DNA of 17,082 nucleotides from Anaerolineales bacterium. GTDB lineage: Bacteria; Chloroflexota; Anaerolineae; Anaerolineales; E44-bin32. The stretch lies in NCBI GenBank assembly GCA_030642885.1, contig DAOWMX010000015.1, positions 1 through 17,082 on the forward strand, given 5' to 3'. Each line of letters begins with the position of its first letter. Positions within the stretch are counted from its first letter, which is position 1. Made by a program: the position numbers and the translations under genes. This document shows, piece by piece, positions 5,939 to 13,431 of the stretch. The notes below the pieces were generated by a model. The model searched no databases and was not told where the DNA came from. It saw nothing but the letters and a program-made list of their open reading frames with translations.

Positions 5939-8176
5939 TTATCGCTCTTGATAACGAAGTGTGAGTACGGTCAGATCATCTGATAAGTCAGGTTGGCCGC
6001 GGAACTGGATGACTCGTTTGACAATCGTCTCAATTACATGATTTGCCTCCCAATCATCGAGACCCAACACGAGATTTCTTAGTCGCGAAAGACCGAATAA
6101 CCCCCGGTCACCGCCGTATGCCTCCGTCACACCATCGGTGTAAAGAACGAGTAATTGTCCCGGCTTCATCTCAATGACTGATGATGAATATTCTGCATCA
6201 GCTTCTACTCCGAGGACGATCCCATGCTCACGGATGAGGCTGCCGGCTGATTCTGGTGTAAAAAGGAGAGGTGGATTATGCCCAGCGTTGGCGTAGACAA
6301 ATCGGCCCAACTCTGGTTCCCAAATGGTGTAGAAAGCGCTCACGAAGAGGTCGGCATTTGTCTCGGTTATAAGAAGGTTATTGACCTTTTCGAGCGTACG
6401 GGCGGGGTCAATTTGTTCAGTGGCGATCGTGTGGATCAGTGTTTTACTCAGAGCCATGTAGAGCGCTGCAGGGATTCCCTTATCGGCGACGTCGGCGATT
6501 ACAATGCCCCACCGCGGACCATTTTCACCCTCCGGTAATGGAATGATGTCGAAGAAATCACCACCAACTTCATGCGCAGACTGCCAGTTCGCTCCGATCT
6601 CCCAGCCATCCACATTCGGCAATTCCTTCGGCATAAAGCTGATCTGAATGCTCTTCGCCATTGCCAATTCTCGCTCCAGTGATTGCTGGTGTGCGGCTTC
6701 CTCAATCAAGCGCGTGTTTTCAAGGCGAAGGGAGAGCTGGTGGCCGATGCCTGCTAGTAATGCCGGCAGTTTGCCTGATAATTCCTGCCCCTTGAGTAAG
6801 AGTAACCCGAGGAGTTCCCGTTCGGCGCTCAAGACGAGACAAGAAGCCTCATCCGTTGCGAGGGGTTCTGCTAGAGCTGCCGGGAGAGTGATCTGGAATG
6901 GTTCATGGCTCTCGCGATAGGGTGGTGAAATCCCCAAGTCCGACGCTTGAACGTGCAGGTCATGAAGCTTGTAGATATCCGAACGCCGTAAACCGGCAAT
7001 GGGGCCAATGTACAACTCACCTTGAGAGTCATATGGAAGGAGTAGGATCGTCCAATCCGTGCCGGTGAGCAAAGTAGAGAGCTGCAAAACGGCTTGCAGA
7101 GCGGACATTGTTTCACCAGGACGCGCTGCGTGGCGGGCGACTTCGAGAAGCACAGTGGTAATCCAGGCCTCTTCCTGGTGCTGGTTGTAATTCCGGGCTT
7201 CGAGGATGGCGAAAGCTAATTGGTTCGTGATCATCTCGATTACGGCGTTGTGGTCAATTGGGAGCCGTCTTGAATCGACGCACTGGATGTGAAGTACTCC
7301 AAACATTCGATTGACAACCTTCATAGGAAAGGCATATTCATATGCCGAAGGCATAGATGTTTCCTTAGTTTGAGCGTCCATATTAGCTGTATTTAGCGGC
7401 TCCCCTGATTCTGCAACTTTCTCAATCAACCAGGATTGCAGTTCGCTCTCATCCGCTTGAATCTCTTCGTCACGTGAAGATGCCCTTAAAACCAAGTCTC
7501 CCTCGACGATTTCGTGAATCTCTACTTTTTCGTACCCGAGTACCCGAGTGAGCAGCGTCGTGATCCTCGATAAGCGTAGGGCGATTGGATCGAGTGAGAT
7601 CAACATCCTTGACATCTCGTGAATGAGCAGCATCTGGATTGACAAAGTTTCTGTTTCTGATTGCAGAAGTAGATTCGTCAGTAGCGGAGCTATCTGATTG
7701 GATATTACGAGCATTAGATCTAAGTCATGCTCTGAGAAGGCATGGCTCCGTCGGCTTTGGATCGTGAGTGCTCCAATAACAACGTCGCCTGACCCGAGAG
7801 GGATGAAGAGACCTGAAAGGGGAGGATCTGGAGCGTCGTAGCTGGGGAGAGCAGGAAGGTTATTTGCTTCAGATTGGAAGTCTTTGACCAGAAGCGGTTG
7901 ACCCGTCCGGCGGATCCACCCAATCAGACCTTCTTGATCCGGCGCGATCTGGAAACTGAGATTCTCCTGTCGGTTGCCATCTTTCACCCAGATCAATGTC
8001 CGGTAGTGATCATCCTCGAAAACGCCTAATTGAAAGAAATCAGTTTCCATCAACCTGGCAATTTCGAGAAAAGCGACCTCAGCGAGTTCTTGGGAGTCGA
8101 ATGCCGCTGAAGAGATCGAATGTCCGACTTCAGCTAACGTCTTGAGTTCTCGCGCGGGATCATGTTCAATCGCCAT
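5939..8176 (-). CDS. GAF-domain PP2C/SpoIIE-type serine phosphatase (RsbU/RsbP-like)
   Basis: This is a soluble signal-responsive phosphatase expected to dephosphorylate a STAS-domain anti-sigma-factor antagonist. The 745 residues hold two GAF-like domains (about 10-170 and 185-330), a third, more divergent GAF-like region (about 335-490), a short coiled-coil linker (LIEEAAHQQSLERELAMAKS, about 490-509) and a SpoIIE/PP2C domain (about 510-742). Metal-binding acidic residues are all present: Asp540 in GGDFFD, Asp562 in ADVADKG, Asp681 in LYTDG and Asp734 in SDDLTV, with YANAGHNPPLL between them. No membrane helix is visible. The ATG at 8176 has only a distant GGAG upstream. A strong terminator separates it from the STAS and RsbW-like genes, so it needs its own promoter, and I could not identify one. 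The likely substrate is the STAS protein at 8764-9096. Confidence 0.93.
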   Translation of the reverse strand: MAIEHDPARELKTLAEVGHSISSAAFDSQELAEVAFLEIARLMETDFFQLGVFEDDHYRTLIWVKDGNRQENLSFQIAPDQEGLIGWIRRTGQPLLVKDFQSEANNLPALPSYDAPDPPLSGLFIPLGSGDVVIGALTIQSRRSHAFSEHDLDLMLVISNQIAPLLTNLLLQSETETLSIQMLLIHEMSRMLISLDPIALRLSRITTLLTRVLGYEKVEIHEIVEGDLVLRASSRDEEIQADESELQSWLIEKVAESGEPLNTANMDAQTKETSMPSAYEYAFPMKVVNRMFGVLHIQCVDSRRLPIDHNAVIEMITNQLAFAILEARNYNQHQEEAWITTVLLEVARHAARPGETMSALQAVLQLSTLLTGTDWTILLLPYDSQGELYIGPIAGLRRSDIYKLHDLHVQASDLGISPPYRESHEPFQITLPAALAEPLATDEASCLVLSAERELLGLLLLKGQELSGKLPALLAGIGHQLSLRLENTRLIEEAAHQQSLERELAMAKSIQISFMPKELPNVDGWEIGANWQSAHEVGGDFFDIIPLPEGENGPRWGIVIADVADKGIPAALYMALSKTLIHTIATEQIDPARTLEKVNNLLITETNADLFVSAFYTIWEPELGRFVYANAGHNPPLLFTPESAGSLIREHGIVLGVEADAEYSSSVIEMKPGQLLVLYTDGVTEAYGGDRGLFGLSRLRNLVLGLDDWEANHVIETIVKRVIQFRGQPDLSDDLTVLTLRYQER

Positions 8177-8243
8177 ATTCGGCGTGCTCCGTCAGGAGAG
8201 ATGTTTCAGTTTTAGAACGGTTGTAGCTCGTATCGTAGCATAG

Positions 8244-8275
8244 AAAACCCATCCCAAAAGGAGGGGATGGGTTTT
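8244..8275. terminator. Bidirectional intrinsic terminator between the RsbW-like and SpoIIE-type genes
   Basis: AAAACCCATCCC (8244-8255) and GGGATGGGTTTT (8264-8275) form a perfect 12-pair stem with an 8-base loop. T-runs sit at the 3' end on either strand. On the reverse strand it would end the pgm-to-RsbW transcript. Confidence 0.8.
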
Positions 8276-8279
8276 GTTC

Positions 8280-8296
8280 CTGAAGACGGTCTTCAG
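8280..8296. repeat. 17-bp perfect palindrome next to the terminator
   Basis: CTGAAGAC-G-GTCTTCAG is a perfect inverted repeat with a single central base. In RNA it can fold as a 7-pair stem with a 3-base loop. It lies between the RsbW-like stop codon and the terminator. It could be a second 3' hairpin or an operator. The sequence alone does not decide. Confidence 0.5.
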
Positions 8297-8337
8297 TGTG
8301 GGTTTCCGGCAACATATCTCTGGAAGCTCGCGCCCGC

Positions 8338-8757
8338 TTAGGAAGGTGGTTTACGAGACCTTCGCATACGTAATTGGTTGCGTCCCTCCCGACGGTTATA
8401 TTCCATTTCATCCATCACTCTGTGCATGATGACAAGTCCCAAACCGCCGATAGGTGGATCATCGATCGATGGGTCGAGTTTAATAGGAGAATTTGCAGGA
8501 TCGAATGGTGGAGCATCATCCCATAATTCAATTGTGATATTGTCAGGTTCAGTGCGGACTGAGACTTCGATCTCCCCGGTCGAATCATCGCCATAGCCAT
8601 GCAGAATGATGTTCTCGCAAGCTTCACTGACAGCCAGCTCACATGCATAGCTTTCCATTTCGTCAAAGCCGGCATCCTGGGCAGCTTCTTGAACGAAGCG
8701 ACCGACGCGTTCTATCTGATCAAGGTGACTATCGATCTTCATATGTTTCTTCACCAT
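8338..8757 (-). CDS. RsbW/SpoIIAB-like anti-sigma factor serine kinase (HATPase)
   Basis: Proteins of this family bind a sigma factor or other target and phosphorylate a STAS antagonist, acting in the cytosol. The 139-residue protein is one GHKL ATPase domain. It shows the N-box ELAVSEACENIILHGY (40-55), the G1 region WDDAPPFDP (79-87) and the glycine-rich G2 region GGLGLVIMHRVMDEMEY (104-120). These are the residues needed for ATP binding, so it should be active. It begins 6 bases after the STAS stop, typical of translational coupling between these partners. The ATG at 8757 lacks a strong ribosome binding site. The ATG at 8742 (MKIDSHLD) is an alternative start. No sigma factor gene follows. 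A terminator does, so the target must be encoded elsewhere or is not a sigma factor. Confidence 0.9.
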   Translation of the reverse strand: MVKKHMKIDSHLDQIERVGRFVQEAAQDAGFDEMESYACELAVSEACENIILHGYGDDSTGEIEVSVRTEPDNITIELWDDAPPFDPANSPIKLDPSIDDPPIGGLGLVIMHRVMDEMEYNRREGRNQLRMRRSRKPPS

Positions 8758-8763
8758 GACCCG

Positions 8764-9096
8764 TTAGAATGCGGCAATTGCCGTTTCGCGATCGGGAAAC
8801 TGTTCAAAGAGGACTTCCAAGCCTGCAATCTCAAGTGTTTCTGTTACCTGCTGGCTGGGTTGGGCGATTACAATTCTTCCCCCGGCGTTTTTAACGGTTT
8901 TCCTCGCATTTACCAGGACACGCAATCCAGCGGAGGAGATAAATTCAACACCGGAAAAATCGAGGGCGATATTGACCTTCCCCTGCTCCAGTTCTGCTTG
9001 TAAAGCATTCTCGAATTCACTATAGGTCACAGAATCAACGCGCCCTGTAACCGTTACGACAGTAACGCGCTTATATCCCTGTATGTTAATTTCCAT
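8764..9096 (-). CDS. STAS-domain anti-sigma factor antagonist (SpoIIAA/RsbV-like)
   Basis: In partner switching, the unphosphorylated STAS protein captures the anti-sigma kinase and frees its target. The kinase inactivates it by phosphorylating one Ser. The protein has 110 residues, the normal single-domain length. It carries the hallmark segment ALDFSGVEFISSAGLRVLVNARK (in part, about 44-66). Ser54 aligns with the phosphorylated Ser of SpoIIAA, with the usual Asp before it replaced by Ile53. AAAGGAG seven bases before the ATG at 9096 supports the start. It lies 15 bases after the polyprenyl synthase stop and 6 bases before the RsbW-like gene, so it belongs to the pgm-tatD operon. Confidence 0.93.
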   Translation of the reverse strand: MEINIQGYKRVTVVTVTGRVDSVTYSEFENALQAELEQGKVNIALDFSGVEFISSAGLRVLVNARKTVKNAGGRIVIAQPSQQVTETLEIAGLEVLFEQFPDRETAIAAF

Positions 9097-9111
9097 GATC
9101 GTCTCCTTTTA

Positions 9112-10083
9112 TCAGGTACTGCGATTGACTATGTATCGGGCGAGTTCGTAAAGCGCATCTCGCTCAGGCTTTTCCGGCATTAATTCCAACTGAGCCTCAC
9201 CAGTTTTCGCAAATTCATCAGCTTGTTGAAGAGAACGCTTTATTGCAGAAGAACTACGAATATCCTCGATAATTTGTTCAAGTTCGTTTTCTTTGATTTG
9301 CTTCTTTTGCAACCTTTCGATAAGCATTTTACCGTTGGATTGATCCTCAAGGAAATAAAGAGTCGGGAGCGTAATTAATCCCTGATGCAAATCACTGGAC
9401 ACAGGTTTTCCGATTTGGCTTTGTTCACCTGTGAAATCCAGCACATCATCGACAATTTGGAAGGCGAGACCAATGTAATATCCATACAGCTTCATCGCTT
9501 CAACTGTTTCCTCGCTCGCCTCACCAAGAACTGCAGCCCCCTCTGTCGCTACTTCGAATAGGGAAGCGGTCTTTGCGTAAGTCCGGTCCAGGTATGATTG
9601 GTGGGTCGTAACAAACTCCTGGTTGAATAATTGCGTGATTTCGCCACCTACAATTGTCATCAGTCCACGGGCAAAGGAGTCCATCAGGGTAAGCGAATCG
9701 GTGGCTGCGGCAAGGCGTGCTGCACGGGCGAAGATGTAATCCCCGGCAAGGACGGTTGCACCCTGGGTCCATTGGGCATTCAGAGTCGGAAAACCTCGTC
9801 TGAGCAAGGAGCCATCGATAAGATCGTCATGCACAAGTGTTGCTGTATGAAGCATTTCAATGGCAGCAGCGTGCACTGTAATCCGCTCGATGTCTGCGTC
9901 GAGCATCTGGCCGATGAGAATTGCGGCAATTGGACGGATGCGCTTGCCACCGGAGGAGAGCAGATGATCAATTGCCTTATCCAGGTTGGAGTGATGATGC
10001 CCCGCGCTCTGGCGCATGACGAGCTCAACTTCCTCTAGAAAAGGACGGGTCAGATCAATGAATGTTGCGGTTTGTGATGTCAT
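9112..10083 (-). CDS. Polyprenyl diphosphate synthase, trans type, likely long chain
   Basis: This enzyme condenses isopentenyl diphosphate onto an allylic diphosphate, probably to make the menaquinone or ubiquinone side chain. It has about 323 residues with GGKRIRP (45-51), the first aspartate-rich motif HDDLID (85-90), the second, VDDVLDF (211-217), and the KTASLF motif (171-176). The residue five before the first motif is Ala81. A small residue there allows long products, which points to a C30-C50 synthase and not an FPP or GGPP synthase; this is an inference from family rules. I prefer the ATG at 10083, which follows GGTGGT. An in-frame ATG at 10110 would add nine residues (MPKNYSGGH) encoded within the conserved NAEKLF end of tatD. 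Either start overlaps tatD, whose stop lies at 10055. Confidence 0.92.
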   Translation of the reverse strand: MTSQTATFIDLTRPFLEEVELVMRQSAGHHHSNLDKAIDHLLSSGGKRIRPIAAILIGQMLDADIERITVHAAAIEMLHTATLVHDDLIDGSLLRRGFPTLNAQWTQGATVLAGDYIFARAARLAAATDSLTLMDSFARGLMTIVGGEITQLFNQEFVTTHQSYLDRTYAKTASLFEVATEGAAVLGEASEETVEAMKLYGYYIGLAFQIVDDVLDFTGEQSQIGKPVSSDLHQGLITLPTLYFLEDQSNGKMLIERLQKKQIKENELEQIIEDIRSSSAIKRSLQQADEFAKTGEAQLELMPEKPERDALYELARYIVNRST

Positions 10084-10882
10084 GTGACCACCGGAATAGT
10101 TTTTCGGCATTTTTTGTTGTTGTCCTTATTGTCCTGTACTCGTCATCGCGGATGTCATTCACCTTCTGTGCGATCCACTCGAGATGCGCCGGTTCATTCC
10201 TTCTTCCTCGGTGTGGTTCCGGCGTCAGATAGGGGGAATCGGTCTCAATAACCAGACGGTCAGAAGGTAACTGTGAGACGATATCGCGAAGCGTCTCGGC
10301 TTTTGGAAATGTGATCGGTCCTGCAATCCCAATGTAAAAACCTTGCCGAATCGCTTTTGCCGCAGAATCCATATCTGCAGAGAAGGCATGCAGCACGCCC
10401 GCTCGGTCCGAAAGAGTGGGGGGTAGATTGAGGACCCAGGTGTTCAAGTGATCCAGTATATCTCCTATCGCTTCACGGTTATGGATCAGAACCGGATATT
10501 TCAATGCGCTGGCGATCTCGAGTTGGTCCGCGAAGGCGATTCTTTGCATCTCTGGCGGCGAAAGGTTACGATAGTAGTCTAAGCCAATTTCGCCAATGGC
10601 AACGACTTTCGGTGATTGTGCAAGGTTGGCAACTTCATCGGCAAGGGCTGGCGACCATTCGCTCACATGATGAGGATGGATGCCTACAGCAGCAAAGACA
10701 TCATCGTGCTTTTCCGCAAGTTCGATCGCGATCTGACTTGTCTGGAGATCAACCCCCGGAATGAGTATCCTCTCCACTCCCGCCGACCTTGCCCTTTCCA
10801 AAACTTCCTCCCGGTCGGCATCATACGTCGGCAGGTTCAAGTGGCAATGGGTATCCACCAATGTGGTTAGATGTTCGTTCAT
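10055..10882 (-). CDS. tatD: TatD-family metal-dependent hydrolase/DNase
   Basis: TatD enzymes are cytosolic TIM-barrel metallohydrolases. Several are 3'-5' DNA exonucleases, and despite the name they are not part of twin-arginine transport. The 275 residues carry the metal ligands DTHCHL (His12, His14), Glu98 in IGEIGLDYY, His134 in VLIHNRE, His165 in VLHAF and Asp215 in ETDSPYL. The family signature continues PEPHRGRRNEP, and NAEKLF sits near the C-terminus. The ATG at 10882 shares bases with the TGA of the upstream phosphohexomutase gene (ATGA overlap), so translation is probably coupled. The 3' end overlaps the polyprenyl synthase start by 29 bases or more. The substrate here cannot be told from the sequence. 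Confidence 0.95.
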   Translation of the reverse strand: MNEHLTTLVDTHCHLNLPTYDADREEVLERARSAGVERILIPGVDLQTSQIAIELAEKHDDVFAAVGIHPHHVSEWSPALADEVANLAQSPKVVAIGEIGLDYYRNLSPPEMQRIAFADQLEIASALKYPVLIHNREAIGDILDHLNTWVLNLPPTLSDRAGVLHAFSADMDSAAKAIRQGFYIGIAGPITFPKAETLRDIVSQLPSDRLVIETDSPYLTPEPHRGRRNEPAHLEWIAQKVNDIRDDEYRTIRTTTKNAEKLFRWSHDITNRNIH

Positions 10883-12306
10883 TTAACTCCGACCAACTTG
10901 AGGCCATCTTCGAGCAGAGGCTTAACGTGATCCTCCTGTGTGGTTTCACAATATACGCGAACGATTGGTTCGGTCCCAGAAAAACGGACCAGCAGCCAAC
11001 CGCCATCCTCAAGCGAGAATTTATAACCATCCACCTTAAGGATGTCTGTCACTTTCAAACCGCCCACCTCTTTCGGTTGGGCATTGGAGATATTCTCTTT
11101 ATATTCTTCCCGTTTCTCGGGGGACATAGGTGTGTCGATCCGATCGTAGTAATGGGGACCAACTTTCTCGAAGAGCAGTTCGACAAGTTGGCTTGGTTTC
11201 CGATCGAGACGAACCATCATATCTAAAAGATACAATCCAGCCAGTATGCCATCCCGCTCAGGGACATGACCACGGAAGGCATAACCGCCGGATTCCTCGC
11301 CGCCAATCAGGGCATCAACTTCGAGCATCTTCGGCGCAACATATTTGAAACCAACACCCGTTTGGAAAACCGGGACATCGTATATTTCTCCGAGTTTCTC
11401 GAGCATCGAAGTAGTTGAGAGAGTCTTGACGATTGGACCACGTTCCCCTCTGACTTCTAGGAGGTAGTACGCGAGAAGCCCAAATACACGCAGCTGGTTG
11501 ACGAATTTCCCATGTTCGTCACCCAATCCAACCCGATCCGCGTCGCCATCAGTGATGAGGAGCACGTCGGCGTTTTCTGCAACGGATCGCTGCAAGCCCA
11601 CATCGATATTGGGTGGGATCGGCTCCGGACGTGTCATCTCGGGGAATATCGGATTGCGCGTGTTGTGGATCTCGATCACCTTTGTGGAGCCGCCAGATAG
11701 GAGTTTAGAAAACCATCCAGCGCCATTTCCCCACATTGCATCTACCAGGATTGTTAAATTTGCGTCTCGAAGAGTGTCTAGGTCCACCAGCTTCTCCAAC
11801 TGGGCGAAGTACGCGAGGCTGGCATCGAAACGCTCAACTGCACCAGAAGCAAGCGCCTCGCGGATATTCACGCGCGGGATTTTCTGGTCGTCATCGGGAA
11901 TCCCGGCTTCGATGATTCCGAGGCCTTCAGGGTCGATCGCTCCGCCATATTGATCTCTTACTTTAAAACCATTATCGGACGATGGGTTATGGGATGCGGT
12001 GATATTAATCGCTCCGGCAGCACCCCGGTGGACCGCGGAATAGGAGATCGTTGGAGTGGGTGTAGGACCATCCGTGAGAAGTACGTGGAAACCGTGGCCG
12101 GCCATCACCTCTGCCGCAGATTCCGCAAAAGCCTGGGACGCAAAACGTTTGTCAAAACCGATGACAACTGGTTTTTCCGATCCTTCAACCTCAAGAAGGT
12201 ATTTAGCAAAACCATGACTGCAGCGGCGGACAGCTTCAAAAGTATAGTTATCAGCTATTCGCCCTCTCCAGCCATCTGTACCGAATTTGATTGGATTCCG
12301 TGTCAT
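10879..12306 (-). CDS. Phosphoglucomutase/phosphomannomutase family protein
   Basis: Alpha-D-phosphohexomutases interconvert sugar 1- and 6-phosphates and so supply precursors for glycogen, cell-wall sugars or nucleotide sugars. The protein has 475 residues with all four family signatures. These are the phosphoserine loop TASHNPSSDNGFKV (Ser105), the Mg loop TDGDADR (Asp253, 255, 257), the sugar-specificity loop GGEESGG (335-341) and the phosphate-binding loop RFSGTEPIVR (441-450). The sugar-loop GEESGG form is common in PGM/PMM enzymes, but glucose or mannose preference cannot be fixed by reading. Phosphoglucosamine mutase is less likely. The ATG at 12306 has GGGGAGG five bases upstream. This is the first gene of a tightly packed operon running to 8338. 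Confidence 0.95.
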   Translation of the reverse strand: MTRNPIKFGTDGWRGRIADNYTFEAVRRCSHGFAKYLLEVEGSEKPVVIGFDKRFASQAFAESAAEVMAGHGFHVLLTDGPTPTPTISYSAVHRGAAGAINITASHNPSSDNGFKVRDQYGGAIDPEGLGIIEAGIPDDDQKIPRVNIREALASGAVERFDASLAYFAQLEKLVDLDTLRDANLTILVDAMWGNGAGWFSKLLSGGSTKVIEIHNTRNPIFPEMTRPEPIPPNIDVGLQRSVAENADVLLITDGDADRVGLGDEHGKFVNQLRVFGLLAYYLLEVRGERGPIVKTLSTTSMLEKLGEIYDVPVFQTGVGFKYVAPKMLEVDALIGGEESGGYAFRGHVPERDGILAGLYLLDMMVRLDRKPSQLVELLFEKVGPHYYDRIDTPMSPEKREEYKENISNAQPKEVGGLKVTDILKVDGYKFSLEDGGWLLVRFSGTEPIVRVYCETTQEDHVKPLLEDGLKLVGVK

Positions 12307-12528
12307 TCTGCCTCCCCGGATATCGGAGTTAGTTTGCCAACGAGTGGGCGCTTACAAGAAGTAGGTCAGGCGAATGTCTTGCCCTGGCCTCGCAAGTGAA
12401 TAAGGCGCTTCCGCCCAATGTGATACGAGTTCAAAGGTCGGTGCAATTGCATTCAACTAACCAATAGGATAAGGATGTAAATCAACCGAAAGATTATACC
12501 GTGAAAGAAAGCATGGGACTAGAGAAGC
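12307..12528 (-). promoter_or_regulatory. Divergent intergenic region; candidate -10 for the reverse-strand operon
   Basis: This spacer between the divergent mutase operon and the rpsF operon holds no convincing gene. On the reverse strand a perfect TATAAT lies at 12498-12493, but its -35 (TAGTCC at 12521-12516, 17 bases away) is poor. A TTGACA at 12535-12530 is too far away to pair with it. The leader would be about 180 bases. A 10-bp palindrome, TGCAATTGCA (12442-12451), could be an operator or chance. Confidence 0.35.
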
Positions 12529-12557
12529 TTGTCAAAGAGAGACGTTCATGATAGACT
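12529..12557 (+). promoter_or_regulatory. Extended -10 promoter for the rpsF operon
   Basis: TTGTCA (12529-12534, five of six to consensus) lies 17 bases before TAGACT (12552-12557, four of six). A TGA triplet just upstream supplies the extended -10 TGn. Transcription would start near 12563-12565, giving a leader of about 93 bases. Confidence 0.65.
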
Positions 12558-12569
12558 TTTCTCCGTTGC

Positions 12570-12629
12570 AACGCCTGTACCCAGGCGTTCTTTCCGCTCT
12601 CAACCAACTTCGCCCGAAGTTGTTGTGAG
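12570..12629 (+). promoter_or_regulatory. Structured rpsF leader, candidate ribosomal-protein autoregulation site
   Basis: Hairpin one pairs AACGCCTG (12570-12577) with CAGGCGTT (12582-12589), eight pairs with a TACC loop. Hairpin two pairs 12605-12611 with 12616-12622 around a GCCC loop. It extends outward through a bulged C12604 and one T-T mismatch to 12597-12629. An S6:S18-binding leader upstream of rpsF is known in many bacteria, so autoregulation is plausible. I cannot match the known consensus base by base. Confidence 0.5.
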
Positions 12630-12656
12630 GGTAAACCCGAGGAAAGGAGGACCTCT

Positions 12657-12947
12657 ATGCGCAATTACGAAGTTGCATATATTGTTGACCCCGATGTAGA
12701 TGAAGAAGGCCTTGAAGAACTCGAAGCAAAAATCACTGGTTGGATTGATGCTGCCGGTGGCAAGATCGGGGAAATCGACCGTTGGGGGAAGCGTCGGCTA
12801 GCTTATTCTATCAACAAGAAGAATGAAGGGTATTACATCTTCATTCAAGCCGAAATGCCAACAGAGGCACCAGTCGCAGTCGAGCGAGATATGAGTTTGA
12901 ATGAAGAACTCATGCGCTTCATGGTGACGCTCCAAGAGACGACTTAA
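12657..12947 (+). CDS. rpsF: Small ribosomal subunit protein S6
   Basis: S6 binds S18 and 16S rRNA on the platform of the 30S subunit. The 96-residue protein begins MRNYEVAYIVDPD and carries the family pattern WGKRRLAYSINKKNEGYYIFIQ, then LNEELMRFMV near the C-terminus, a typical length and composition. The ATG at 12657 is preceded by AAGGAGG (12644-12650), a strong ribosome binding site. It is the first gene of the S6-SSB-S18 cluster, the usual bacterial arrangement, 48 bases before ssb. Confidence 0.97.
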   Translation: MRNYEVAYIVDPDVDEEGLEELEAKITGWIDAAGGKIGEIDRWGKRRLAYSINKKNEGYYIFIQAEMPTEAPVAVERDMSLNEELMRFMVTLQETT

Positions 12948-12995
12948 CCCGTTTTCTCGACAATTTACCTACATCACTCGTAGGAGCAAGGCGAG

Positions 12996-13388
12996 ATGAG
13001 TCGAGGTTTAAACAAGTTATTGATCATCGGTCACCTGGGGCGTGATCCTGAGATGCGTTATACACCATCAGGTAAACCGGTCACAACCTTCAGCGTTGCT
13101 ACATCGCGAACATGGCACTCCGATGATGGTGAGCGTCATGAAGACACCGAGTGGTTTAATGTCGTGGCATGGGGGGGATTGGCTGAGATATGTAACCAGC
13201 ATCTTCGGAAAGGAATGCAGGTTTACGTTGAAGGCCGGCTGCAAACCCGACGTTGGGAAGACGCTGAGGGGAATAAACATTTCACAACGGAGCTTGTCGC
13301 CAAAGAGATGATTATGCTTGGCGAGAAGAAAGAGACAGTCCGCACGAGTTTTGACCAGGACGAGGAAGATGGCGAGTTCCCCTTCTAA
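12996..13388 (+). CDS. ssb: Single-stranded DNA-binding protein
   Basis: SSB coats single-stranded DNA during replication, recombination and repair, normally as a tetramer. The OB-fold covers about residues 4-108, with LIGHLGRDPEMRYTPSG-type N-terminal strands (in part), WFNVVAWGGLAEICNQHLRKG (in part) and VYVEGRLQTRRW. The acidic tail ends DEEDGEFPF, the form that recruits partner proteins. At 130 residues the protein is short because the linker between fold and tail is only about 10-15 residues. AGGAG (12982-12986) lies nine bases before the ATG. A weak CCTAC/GTAGG hairpin (12968-12984) overlaps that site. The gene lies between rpsF and rpsR, as usual. Confidence 0.97.
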   Translation: MSRGLNKLLIIGHLGRDPEMRYTPSGKPVTTFSVATSRTWHSDDGERHEDTEWFNVVAWGGLAEICNQHLRKGMQVYVEGRLQTRRWEDAEGNKHFTTELVAKEMIMLGEKKETVRTSFDQDEEDGEFPF

Positions 13389-13431
13389 AAACTAGTACAT
13401 CTGAGCTTGAGAAAAGAATGGAGAGATTGCT

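Noticed and set aside
8166..8411. 81-codon reverse-strand frame across the RsbW-SpoIIE spacer
   Set aside because: It runs out of phase through the 3' end of the RsbW-like gene and the terminator hairpin, and has no recognisable domain.
12307..12656. A small gene or tRNA in the divergent spacer
   Set aside because: I found no cloverleaf, no frame with a ribosome binding site and no conserved motif, only promoter and leader elements.
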